A DNA stretch of 5,393 nucleotides. Source: DASQGA01 sp035535315 (GTDB taxonomy: Bacteria > Actinomycetota > Thermoleophilia > Gaiellales > Gaiellaceae). How positions within the stretch are numbered: the first letter of the stretch is position 1; every line of letters begins with the position of its first letter. The translations under genes were made by a program, and so were the position numbers. Shown one piece after another: positions 1-5,393 of the stretch. The stretch spans positions 1 through 5,393 of the forward strand of contig DATLQD010000002.1 of assembly GCA_035535315.1 (NCBI GenBank). Direction: 5' to 3'. The notes beneath the pieces are model-generated. The model worked only from the letters and a program-made list of their open reading frames with translations, was not told the origin of the DNA and ran no database searches.

Positions 1-95
1 TCGCCCAGCTTCGCAAACGCCTTCGGGCGCTCACCGCCCAGGCGCTCACCGCGCCCAGCTGCAACAAGGATCGCCCAGACGCCGGTATCGGACAC
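1..95 (-). CDS. ispD: IspD, 2-C-methyl-D-erythritol 4-phosphate cytidylyltransferase (N-terminal fragment)
   Basis: Only the first 31 codons are in the window; the gene runs off the left edge. Reading the minus strand from a GTG at 95 gives a start MSDTGVWAILVAAG, followed by the glycine- and arginine-rich nucleotide-binding loop AAGRGERLG (residues 12-20) and PKAF (24-27). This is the N-terminal signature of the IspD cytidylyltransferases; the Arg and Lys of this loop contact CTP in the E. coli enzyme. The family couples CTP to MEP to give CDP-ME in the non-mevalonate isoprenoid pathway in the cytoplasm. No Shine-Dalgarno is visible before the GTG, and a weak -10-like CATGCT sits 6 nt upstream, so a leaderless start is possible. 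The frame stays open upstream of 95, so the start is probable rather than certain. ispD downstream of carD is a familiar actinobacterial arrangement. A bifunctional IspDF cannot be excluded because the rest is outside the window. Confidence 0.85.
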   Translation of the reverse strand, partial: MSDTGVWAILVAAGRGERLGGERPKAFAKLG

Positions 96-221
96 CGGTG
101 TAGCATGCCGCGCCGCGCCGGTCCGAGGTCGAGCAGGCGGGGCTCCTGAGCCCAGCCCCCTCCCCTAGTAGGAGGGATCGGTGGAACGCCGCTCGTCGTC
201 GGGGTGCGATGGTTCCGAGGC

Positions 222-271
222 GAGGACGCAGGGAGTGCCGATAGCAGCGCTATCGGTGCGACTGAGGACGC
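222..271. repeat. Palindrome flanked by 8-bp direct repeats; candidate interspersed element
   Basis: The centre is CCGATAGC, then AGC, then GCTATCGG (238-256), a perfect 8-bp inverted repeat. The same 8-mer, GAGGACGC, occurs in direct orientation on each side at 222-229 and 264-271. On a plus-strand transcript the hairpin would gain a G-U, a U-G and a G-C pair (235-237 with 257-259); on the minus strand the wobble positions become mismatches. This resembles the short palindromic elements scattered between genes in many high-GC genomes. Whether it is repeated elsewhere cannot be told from one window. Confidence 0.5.
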
Positions 272-283
272 TGCATCGGGACG

Positions 284-308
284 AGCAGCGCGGCCCGACG
301 GCACTGCT
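284..308 (-). repeat. Stem-loop just downstream of the carD stop
   Basis: On the minus-strand transcript AGCAGUGC (308-301) can pair with GCGCUGCU (291-284), giving 8 bp with one U-G wobble and a 9-nt loop. It begins about 20 nt after the carD stop codon. There is no following U-tract, so it might protect the carD mRNA 3' end or be part of the neighbouring palindromic element. It competes with the alternative stem 269-274/285-290. Confidence 0.4.
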
Positions 309-329
309 GCGTTTCGGCGAGCCCTTCTA

Positions 330-836
330 CTAGGTAGTGGCCAGGGCAGACTTGCCGACCGCGCTGAGCTCCTCGTCGAGCCACGCGGTTGCGCCGTCCT
401 CGTCGAAGCCCTTCGCGTACATCAGCTCGCTGGCAAGGATCTTCTTCGCCTTCACGAACATCTGCTTCTCGCCTGTGGAGAGCCCCTTCTCGCTGTCTCG
501 CAGGGAGAGGTTTCGAACGACCTCGGCCAGCTCGAAGATGTCGCCGGTCTTCATCTTGTCCCGGTTGTACTTGAAGCGGCGATTCCAGTTCTTCGGCATC
601 TTGGTGCCGTCGCCGTGCAGGACGTCGAGCACCCGTTCGATGTGCTCCTCGTCGATGACGCTCCGGAGGCCGACCCGCTCCGCGTTTTCTGCGGGCACGT
701 TGACGGTCATGTCGTTGTGCTCGATCTTGATGGTCAAGTACACCCGCTCTTCACCCAGGACAGTGCGAGTTTCCTTCTTCACGACCGTGCCTGCGCCGTG
801 GTGGGGGTAGACGACCTTGTCGCCGACTTTGTACAA
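330..836 (-). CDS. carD: CarD family RNA polymerase-binding transcription regulator
   Basis: The product is 168 aa, close to the roughly 160 aa of mycobacterial CarD. CarD binds the RNA polymerase beta subunit through its N-terminal domain and stabilises the open promoter complex, affecting rRNA and stress transcription. The N-terminal RNAP-interaction domain (about residues 1-55) begins MYKVGDKVVYPHHGAGTV and contains VPAENAERVG (48-57), nearly the same as the mycobacterial sequence. The C-terminal helical DNA-binding domain carries NWNRRFK (83-89), whose Trp84 matches the Trp that wedges into the upstream edge of the bubble, and later GLSTGEKQM (118-126). The start is a TTG at 836: GGAGGA lies 6 nt upstream and the family's conserved N-terminus begins exactly there. 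Reading further upstream to an ATG would add unrelated residues. It lies 154 bp after disA with its own candidate promoter. Confidence 0.95.
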   Translation of the reverse strand: MYKVGDKVVYPHHGAGTVVKKETRTVLGEERVYLTIKIEHNDMTVNVPAENAERVGLRSVIDEEHIERVLDVLHGDGTKMPKNWNRRFKYNRDKMKTGDIFELAEVVRNLSLRDSEKGLSTGEKQMFVKAKKILASELMYAKGFDEDGATAWLDEELSAVGKSALATT

Positions 837-842
837 GCCCTC

Positions 843-848
843 TCCTCC
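843..848 (-). promoter_or_regulatory. Shine-Dalgarno GGAGGA deciding the carD TTG start
   Basis: On the minus strand GGAGGA (848-843) precedes TTG (836-834) by 6 nt. It is the strongest ribosome-binding site in the window and supports the rare TTG start over upstream in-frame codons. Confidence 0.8.
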
Positions 849-894
849 TCTAACTGAAATGAAAAGCAGTCCGGGACGCCGTATGAACGGGGCC

Positions 895-903
895 ATTCTA
901 GCA
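895..903 (-). promoter_or_regulatory. Candidate extended -10 promoter for carD
   Basis: The minus strand reads TGC TAGAAT (903-895), an extended -10 box differing from the TATAAT consensus at one position. Transcription would begin near 888 and leave a leader of about 50 nt before the carD start. No good -35 hexamer is seen 16-18 bp upstream, which is tolerable for an extended -10. The surrounding bases are unusually AT-rich for this window. Confidence 0.5.
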
Positions 904-905
904 GA

Positions 906-940
906 AAAATCCCCAAAACAGCGACGTTTCCAGGGATTTT
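906..940 (-). terminator. Candidate intrinsic terminator after disA
   Basis: AAAATCCC (906-913) and GGGATTTT (933-940) are perfect 8-bp inverted arms. Inside them AAAC (916-919) and GTTT (926-929) can extend the hairpin. On the minus strand the 3' arm ends in five T residues (909-905). The stem has only three G-C pairs at its core and the T-run overlaps the stem, so strength is likely moderate. It would separate radA-disA transcription from carD. Confidence 0.45.
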
Positions 941-950
941 GCGGCCGGAG

Positions 951-988
951 CCCCTGCCCGTCGGCGCCATGTCCGCAACGTGCAGGGG
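951..988 (-). repeat. Long-loop inverted repeat directly after the disA stop
   Basis: CCCCTGC (951-957) and GCAGGGG (982-988) are exact 7-bp complements separated by 24 nt, starting 2 nt after the disA stop codon. There is no U-tract after it on the minus strand. It may act together with the downstream A/T-flanked hairpin as a composite 3' end. Confidence 0.35.
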
Positions 989-990
989 TT

Positions 991-2076
991 TTACATTTGG
1001 AGATAGCGGTCGACGAGGTTGTGCTCCTGAAGGCGCCGAAGCCCTTCGCGGATCTCGCGCGCCCGGACAGAGCCGACTCCGTCGACGGCCTCCAGATCGC
1101 GATGGCTCGCCCGGATGACGGCATCCAGAGACTCGAAGTCATTAACCACGTGGCGAATGACGGAGTCCGGAAGACGAGGGATGTGAGACAGGACCCGGTA
1201 GCCACGGGGCGCCACCGTCTGGTCGAGCGGGTTCGAGTTGCGCGGGAAGCCGAGGAGCTCGGTCAACTCTTCGACCTCGAGGAGCTTCGGGTAGGAAAGC
1301 GCCGCGAGCTCCTCCAGCACTGCTGCCGCACGGGCTGAATCGCCACTTGCCTCGTAGTCGAACACCACGGCCGCCTTCTCGTTCGGTACGGCTTCCATCA
1401 GCTCGTCGAGATGCATGCGGATCAGGCGGCCTTCCTCGCCGAGCTCGATGCAGTTGCGCTCGACCTCCTCCGCCATCCGCGTCGTCATCTCGGCGCGCTG
1501 CACGACGACGAGGACGTCGTCGAGGGTGACGGCGCTCTGGAACTCGAGTGCCGTGAGGCGCGTCAGGCCCTGATCGAGCCGTTGCCGGTAGGTCTCGAGT
1601 GTCGCGAGCACCTGGTTGGTTCTCGCGAGCACGTCAGAGATCTCTCCTAGCTGGTAGCGGAGCTCCCCGAAGAACACGGTCACGGTTTCCCGCTGTTGCG
1701 AGATCGAGATCACGAGCGCGCCGGTTTGCTTGGCAACACGCTCTGCGGTGCGGTGCCGCGTGCCGGTCTCGGACGAAGCGATCGCAGGGTCGGGCATGAG
1801 CTGGACGTTCGCGTAAACGAGCTTCGAGATGTCCGCGCTGACGATGATGGCGCCGTCCATCTTGGCCAGCTCGTAGAGGAGCTGGGCCGTGAAGGGAAGG
1901 TCGAGCCGCATCCCTCCCGAGAAGAGGAAGGCAATGTCGTTGGGCTCGTCGATGACGATGAGCGCACCGTGCCCCGATCTGATGATGTCGTCGATGCCCG
2001 CGCGAAAGGCTGTCCCCGGAGCCACGAGGCCGAGGGCCGAAATGAGCTTCTTATCCTTCCGCGGATCTGCCCTCAT
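991..2076 (-). CDS. disA: DisA, DNA-integrity scanning diadenylate cyclase
   Basis: The product is 361 aa; B. subtilis DisA is about 360. DisA condenses two ATP to cyclic di-AMP while sliding on DNA, and slows when it meets branched recombination intermediates. The DAC catalytic domain (about 10-145) has the DGA motif (74-76, in KMDGAIIVSADI) and the RHR motif (107-109, in SSETGTRHRTAER), both catalytically required in the family. A helical linker follows (about 150-290), then a C-terminal helix-hairpin-helix DNA-binding domain with VDGVGSVRA (331-339). The ATG at 2076 is chosen because the family N-terminus starts there, as MRADPRKDKK; the frame is open 84 codons further up, but that part is antisense-like low-complexity sequence inside radA. 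The start overlaps the radA 3' end by 26 bp, implying translational coupling. The Shine-Dalgarno is weak (GGGTGG). Confidence 0.96.
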   Translation of the reverse strand: MRADPRKDKKLISALGLVAPGTAFRAGIDDIIRSGHGALIVIDEPNDIAFLFSGGMRLDLPFTAQLLYELAKMDGAIIVSADISKLVYANVQLMPDPAIASSETGTRHRTAERVAKQTGALVISISQQRETVTVFFGELRYQLGEISDVLARTNQVLATLETYRQRLDQGLTRLTALEFQSAVTLDDVLVVVQRAEMTTRMAEEVERNCIELGEEGRLIRMHLDELMEAVPNEKAAVVFDYEASGDSARAAAVLEELAALSYPKLLEVEELTELLGFPRNSNPLDQTVAPRGYRVLSHIPRLPDSVIRHVVNDFESLDAVIRASHRDLEAVDGVGSVRAREIREGLRRLQEHNLVDRYLQM

Positions 2077-3400
2077 CCAGCGCCACCCCGATCGCCTGCC
2101 GAATCGTCGCCGCCGCCTGCAGGGTGATTCTGCCATGCGGCTTCGTCCCTTCCGAAACGATGGCCTCGGAAAGGCCGAGCTTGGCGGTCTCGGCGAGGCG
2201 CCGTTCGGCCTGTGAGACGGGGCGCAGCCGGCCGGTGAGGCCGACCTCCGCAAAGCATGCGAGACCAGGCCGGACAGGCTTCCCACGGGCAGCCGAGGCG
2301 ATCGCGACTGCGACCGCGAGGTCTGCACCAGGCTCGTCGATTCGAACGCCGCCGGCGACGTTCACGAACACGTCCGCCTGGCCCAGAGAGACACCCGCAT
2401 GGCGGCCCAGGACAGCGACGATCATGGACAGGCGCTTCGGGTCGACACCGGTTCCCACCCTCCTCGGCATCGCGAGATCGGTCGGCGAGACGAGCGCCTG
2501 GATCTCGAGCAGGATCGGACGCGTTCCTTCCAGGGCGCACGCGACGGCGGAACCGACCTCTCCCTCGGACCGCCCGAAGAGCTCGGAGGGATCGGCGACG
2601 CCGGCGAGGCCGGTCGACGTCATCTCGAAGACTCCGAGCTCGTTTGTGGAGCCGAAGCGGTTCTTCACGGCGCGAAGCACGCGGTGAGAGCGGTAACGGT
2701 CGCCCTCGAACTGGAGCACGCAGTCGACCAGGTGCTCCAGGACGCGAGGGCCGGCAACCGCGCCCTCCTTCGTCACGTGCCCGACCAGGAATGTGGCGAT
2801 GCCGTGCTCCTTGGCAAGCCGGAGCAAGCGACCTGCGGCTTCCCGGACCTGTGCCACCGACCCGGGGGCCGAGCCAAGCTCAGGGTCGTAGAGCGTCTGC
2901 ACCGAGTCGATGACGCAGACTTCCGGCCGCTCCCGCTCGAGCGTCGCGCAGATCTCGGGAAGGCTAGTCTCGGCGAGGATCTGGACTCCGGCGCCGCCCC
3001 CGAGCCGGTCGGCCCGGAGCCGGACCTGGGCCGAGGACTCCTCCCCCGTGACCAGGACGACTTCATGCCGCTCGGACATGTCCCGCAACGCCATGAGGAG
3101 AAGCGTGGACTTGCCGATGCCCGGGTCGCCGCTGACGAGGACGAGCGAGGCAGGCACGAGGCCCCCGCCGAGGACGCGGTCGAGCTCAGGAACACCGGTC
3201 GGGAGGCGCTCGGCGTCCGAGGCCGCGACGTCTACGAGCCGAAGCAGCGGGCGAGCCGGCGGCGCAAGCTTGCTCTTCATGGTGGCAGCGCGCTCCTCGA
3301 CGAGGGTGCCCCAGCTCTCGCACTCAGGACAGCGGCCAAGCCACCGGCCGGTCGTGTAACCGCACTCGGAGCATGCGTGCTGGAGAGCTGCCTTCGCCAC
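2051..3400 (-). CDS. radA: RadA (Sms), DNA repair branch-migration ATPase
   Basis: The product is 449 aa, the usual RadA length. RadA is a RecA-like hexameric ATPase that extends strand exchange and processes recombination intermediates. An N-terminal zinc finger has four Cys at 10, 13, 24 and 27. The RecA-like core holds Walker A GDPGIGKST (91-99), Walker B VCVIDSVQT (161-169) and the RadA-specific KNRFG motif (246-250). The C-terminal part (about 281-440) is the Lon-protease-like domain, reading DEPGADLAVAVAIAS (355-369) with no Ser at the Lon active-site position, as is normal for RadA. The GTG at 3400 starts just before the zinc finger and has no Shine-Dalgarno; a TAGACT box lies 6 nt upstream. 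Pairing with disA fits work in Bacillus and mycobacteria where RadA lowers DisA cyclic di-AMP synthesis. Confidence 0.96.
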   Translation of the reverse strand: MAKAALQHACSECGYTTGRWLGRCPECESWGTLVEERAATMKSKLAPPARPLLRLVDVAASDAERLPTGVPELDRVLGGGLVPASLVLVSGDPGIGKSTLLLMALRDMSERHEVVLVTGEESSAQVRLRADRLGGGAGVQILAETSLPEICATLERERPEVCVIDSVQTLYDPELGSAPGSVAQVREAAGRLLRLAKEHGIATFLVGHVTKEGAVAGPRVLEHLVDCVLQFEGDRYRSHRVLRAVKNRFGSTNELGVFEMTSTGLAGVADPSELFGRSEGEVGSAVACALEGTRPILLEIQALVSPTDLAMPRRVGTGVDPKRLSMIVAVLGRHAGVSLGQADVFVNVAGGVRIDEPGADLAVAVAIASAARGKPVRPGLACFAEVGLTGRLRPVSQAERRLAETAKLGLSEAIVSEGTKPHGRITLQAAATIRQAIGVALDEGRSAEG

Positions 3401-3406
3401 CCGTCC

Positions 3407-3412
3407 AGTCTA
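3407..3412 (-). promoter_or_regulatory. Candidate -10 box for a leaderless radA transcript
   Basis: The minus strand reads TAGACT (3412-3407), matching the actinobacterial TANNNT -10 pattern, then 6 nt, then the radA GTG. That spacing would place the first transcribed base at the start codon. The lack of a Shine-Dalgarno agrees. The -35 region (TAGGCG at 17-bp spacing) is poor. Confidence 0.45.
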
Positions 3413-3528
3413 GGAGCCGGTCCCGACGCCGCCTACCGACGAGTGCGCCGGGTCTGCATCTCATTCGTCACCTTTCAACAGCGACGGCGAGGCCATACGC
3501 GCCTGGTGTGAAGATCGCGCATCATCGG

Positions 3529-3534
3529 TACTCT
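3529..3534 (+). promoter_or_regulatory. Candidate -10 box for a leaderless hemolysin III gene transcript
   Basis: TACTCT matches TANNNT and is followed by 6 nt and then GTG at 3541, the same spacing as seen for radA on the other strand. No ribosome-binding site precedes this GTG. No strong -35 is visible. If correct, this fixes the start at 3541 rather than the upstream GTG at 3508. Confidence 0.4.
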
Positions 3535-3540
3535 CTCGTC

Positions 3541-4206
3541 GTGCTTGAAGGCCCGACCGGGCCGCCGGCTGAGGACTTGAAGCCCCTACTGCGCGGCGTC
3601 CTCCACCAGTGTGCGTTCTTCCTCTCGCTCCTTGTCGGAGCCGTCCTCGTCGCAACAGCGTCTTCGGACGCCGCCCGGTGGTCGGGGCTCGTCTTTGCAG
3701 CCTCGGTGTCGGCGATGTTCGGGGCGAGTGCGCTCTACCACCGCGGCAACTGGGCACCTCGCAGGCGCCTGTGGCTGCGCCGCCTCGACCACGCGATGAT
3801 CTTCCTCCTGATTGCCGGCACGTACACGCCGGTCGGGCTCATGATCCTCTCCGGTGCCTGGCAGGTGATTGTCCTCACGGTTGTCTGGACCGGAGCTGCG
3901 GGCGCGATCCTGATCAGGCTCCTCTGGACGGACGGCCCGCGCTGGATCGCAGTGGCCATCGCCGTCGCCCTCGGCTGGGTCGCGGTGCTCGCACTGCCGC
4001 AACTCGTACGCGGGATCGCGCCTGCCGGTGTGGCTCTCCTTCTCACCGGCGGCCTGCTTTACACGCTGGGATCGCTCGTCTACGCCCGCCAGAGCCCGAA
4101 TCCGCTACCGGCGGTCTACGGGTTCCACGAGGTCTTCCACACGCTGGTCATCGCCGCTGCCGCGTGCCAGTACGTCGCGATCGCGTTCTTCGTGCTCTCG
4201 GACTAG
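3541..4206 (+). CDS. Hemolysin III / PAQR (YqfA-type) seven-helix membrane protein
   Basis: From GTG at 3541 the product is 221 aa, typical for bacterial hemolysin III family proteins. About seven hydrophobic segments are visible, near residues 21-40, 46-65, 84-103, 107-128, 135-155, 159-181 and 202-219, predicting an integral inner-membrane protein. The metal-site pattern of the PAQR/CREST superfamily is intact: Ser63-x3-His67 in SALYHRG, Asp83 in RRLDHAMIF followed by AGTYTP, and His196-x3-His200 in FHEVFH. The family is related to adiponectin receptors, which have ceramidase-like hydrolase chemistry; the bacterial substrate and role are unsettled and the haemolysin name should not be taken as function. 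An alternative GTG at 3508 adds 11 residues. A still earlier in-frame start at 3373 would overlap radA and is unlikely. It is divergent from radA and convergent with clpC, with 1 nt between stops. Confidence 0.88.
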   Translation: MLEGPTGPPAEDLKPLLRGVLHQCAFFLSLLVGAVLVATASSDAARWSGLVFAASVSAMFGASALYHRGNWAPRRRLWLRRLDHAMIFLLIAGTYTPVGLMILSGAWQVIVLTVVWTGAAGAILIRLLWTDGPRWIAVAIAVALGWVAVLALPQLVRGIAPAGVALLLTGGLLYTLGSLVYARQSPNPLPAVYGFHEVFHTLVIAAAACQYVAIAFFVLSD

Positions 4207-4207
4207 G

Positions 4208-5393
4208 TCAGGCTTCGTCCGGCTCGTCGGCCGGCGGCTCGGGCGGCACGGTGACCTTCTCCCGCTCCTCTTCCGGCGGCGGGCCTTCGACGACACGGAT
4301 GTCGACCTCTTCTGTCTCGCCCTCCTTGCGGTCGACGACGATCGTCGAGCCGGGCTTGAGCGAGCGGCCGAGAACATAGTCGGCGAGCGGATCCTCGATG
4401 AAGCGCTGGATCGCGCGGCGCAGAGGCCGGGCGCCCATCGCGGGGTCGTAGCCCTTGTCGACGAGGAGCTCCTTCGCGCCCTCCGTGAGCTCGATCGCGG
4501 CCTCGTGCTCCACCATCTGCTCCCGCAGCCGGTTCATCATCAGGTCGACAATGACCTTGATCTCGTCCTTCGACAGCTTGTGGAAGACGATGACCTCGTC
4601 GATGCGGTTCAGGAGCTCGGGCCGGAAGACCTTCTTCAGCTCACCCATGATGCGGCCCTTCATCTCGTCGTACGAGAGGCCGGACTCGTCTCCAACCGAG
4701 AACCCGAACGACTGATTCTTCGAGATCGTGGCGGCGCCGATGTTCGAGGTCATGATCACGATCGTGTTCCGGAAGTCGACCTTCCGGCCCTGAGCGTCAG
4801 TCAGCTTCCCGTCCTCCAGGATCTGAAGCAGGATGTTGAAGACGTCCGGGTGTGCCTTCTCGACCTCGTCGAGGAGGACGACCGAGTACGGCTTCCGGCG
4901 CACAGACTCGGTGAGCTGCCCGCCCTCGTCGTAGCCGATATAGCCGGGCGGTGACCCGACCAGCCGGGACACGGAGTGCTTCTCCATGTACTCCGACATG
5001 TCGACCTGGATCATCGCGTCCTCGTCGCCGAACAGGAACTCGGCGAGCGTGCGGGCGAGCTCCGTCTTCCCGACCCCCGAGGGGCCGAGGAAGATGAACG
5101 AGCCGGTCGGCCGCTTCGGATCCTTGATCCCCGCGCGGGCACGTCGGATCGACTTGGAGACGGCGACGATCGCCTCTTCCTGCCCGATCACACGCTTGTG
5201 GAGCTCTTCCTCCATCCGGATCAGCTTCTGCGACTCGGCCTCCGTCAGCTTGAAGACCGGGATTCCCGTCCACATGGAGACGATGTCCGCAATCTCCTCC
5301 TCGCCGATCTCGGGCTGCTCGACCGTCTCCGAGCTCCGCCATTTCTCCTCGAGCTCGCGGCGCTTCTGCGTCAGCTTGCGCTCCTTGTCGCGC
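4208..5393 (-). CDS. clpC: ClpC, ATP-dependent Clp protease unfoldase subunit (C-terminal 394 residues)
   Basis: The reading frame is open to the right edge, so the N-domain and first ATPase domain lie outside; the Met at 5275 is internal (VSMWTGIPV). The visible part begins with a charged coiled-coil end of the middle region (residues 1-20 of the fragment), followed by the conserved MWTGIPV and the second AAA+ domain. That domain has Walker A GPSGVGKT (103-110), pore loop GYIG (150-153), Walker B VVLLDE (171-176), sensor-1 TSN (215-217), arginine-finger segment FRPELLNRIDE (256-266) and sensor-2 GARPLRR (320-326). FGF (229-231) fits the [LIVMF]-G-[FL] loop that docks on ClpP, which separates ClpC from the ClpP-independent ClpB. 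Its tail is a Pro/Glu-rich stretch (about 370-394). ClpC unfolds adaptor-delivered or arginine-phosphorylated proteins into ClpP. ClpA, ClpE or another Hsp100 is less likely given the GELKKVFRPE context. Confidence 0.94.
   Translation of the reverse strand, partial: RDKERKLTQKRRELEEKWRSSETVEQPEIGEEEIADIVSMWTGIPVFKLTEAESQKLIRMEEELHKRVIGQEEAIVAVSKSIRRARAGIKDPKRPTGSFIFLGPSGVGKTELARTLAEFLFGDEDAMIQVDMSEYMEKHSVSRLVGSPPGYIGYDEGGQLTESVRRKPYSVVLLDEVEKAHPDVFNILLQILEDGKLTDAQGRKVDFRNTIVIMTSNIGAATISKNQSFGFSVGDESGLSYDEMKGRIMGELKKVFRPELLNRIDEVIVFHKLSKDEIKVIVDLMMNRLREQMVEHEAAIELTEGAKELLVDKGYDPAMGARPLRRAIQRFIEDPLADYVLGRSLKPGSTIVVDRKEGETEEVDIRVVEGPPPEEEREKVTVPPEPPADEPDEA

Larger units (their letters stand above)
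96..329. other. Non-coding carD-ispD intergenic region rich in inverted repeats
   Basis: I see no credible gene here. Between the carD stop and the ispD start there are several inverted repeats: a perfect 8-bp palindrome with a 3-nt spacer (238-256), a stem with arms 269-274 and 285-290, an alternative stem with arms 284-291 and 301-308, and a GC stem with arms 139-144 and 154-159. None is followed by a T-run on the minus strand, so none is a convincing intrinsic terminator for carD. A plus-strand reading frame enters carD antisense from 204 and shows no recognisable protein. The dense symmetry suggests a repeat element or a structured transcript 3' end rather than plain spacer. Confidence 0.6.

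Noticed and set aside
139..159. GC-rich stem between carD and ispD as a terminator
   Set aside because: Arms 139-144 and 154-159 pair, but no T-run follows on either strand and alternative registers compete.
204..857. 217-aa plus-strand reading frame
   Set aside because: It is antisense to carD over most of its length, with no recognisable protein; carD on the minus strand is unambiguous. The part outside carD is the palindromic element.
837..990. Cyclic di-AMP riboswitch (ydaO type) near disA/carD
   Set aside because: I looked because DisA makes the ligand, but the 154-bp gap is shorter than a full ydaO aptamer plus expression platform would need and I recognise no conserved core.
837..1205. 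Longer carD from an upstream ATG (291 aa)
   Set aside because: The extension overlaps the disA 3' end and does not resemble CarD; the Shine-Dalgarno and family alignment place the start at the TTG at 836.
2077..2328. 84-codon N-terminal extension of disA
   Set aside because: The added residues are Arg/Ser/Pro-rich, lie wholly within radA in another frame, and the family N-terminus starts at the 2076 ATG.
2399..3511. 370-aa plus-strand reading frame opposite radA
   Set aside because: Long antisense frames are expected in GC-rich genes. The translation is rich in Arg, Gly and Asp with no domain, whereas radA on the other strand has every family motif.
3373..3540. Upstream starts of the hemolysin III gene
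   Set aside because: The 3373 ATG overlaps the radA start and gives an Arg/Ser-rich leader. The 3508 GTG remains possible but has no ribosome site or well-placed -10.
5275..5393. clpC starting at the Met at 5275, or a separate small gene to its right
   Set aside because: The frame continues upstream with EEEIADIVS before MWTGIPV and a coiled-coil end, as in full-length ClpC; the Met is internal.

Overview
The window is a high-GC bacterial housekeeping segment, mostly read on the minus strand. The likely source is an actinobacterium, possibly a deep-branching class such as Thermoleophilia. I infer this from the base composition, the use of GTG and TTG starts, a CarD close in sequence to the mycobacterial protein, and the presence of ClpC, RadA and DisA together. 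The class-level placement is a guess from gene content, not from a marker gene.

In minus-strand transcription order the layout is as follows. The C-terminal part of the Clp unfoldase ClpC runs from the right edge to 4208. A plus-strand hemolysin III (PAQR-type) membrane protein gene lies at 3541-4206, ending one base from the clpC stop. radA (3400-2051) follows and overlaps disA (2076-991) by 26 bp. A 154-bp gap then holds a candidate terminator and a candidate promoter. carD occupies 836-330. A 234-bp non-coding stretch with palindromes comes next, and the first 31 codons of ispD run from 95 off the left edge.

The order clpC-radA-disA-...-ispD is the one known from Bacillus and relatives, with CarD occupying the slot next to ispD as in many actinobacteria. 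The genes share a stress and genome-maintenance theme. ClpC feeds ClpP with damaged or regulatory proteins. RadA processes recombination intermediates. DisA scans DNA and makes cyclic di-AMP, and RadA is reported to restrain DisA in other bacteria. CarD stabilises RNA polymerase-promoter complexes. IspD starts an isoprenoid pathway step. The hemolysin III gene is the odd one out, lying in reverse between clpC and radA.

I found no new multi-gene system, mobile element gene, CRISPR array, tRNA or rRNA. The points most worth a second look are the palindrome-centred element between carD and ispD, the reversed membrane gene inside a conserved cluster (a possible non-contiguous operon), and identically spaced -10-like boxes just before two GTG starts that suggest leaderless mRNAs.
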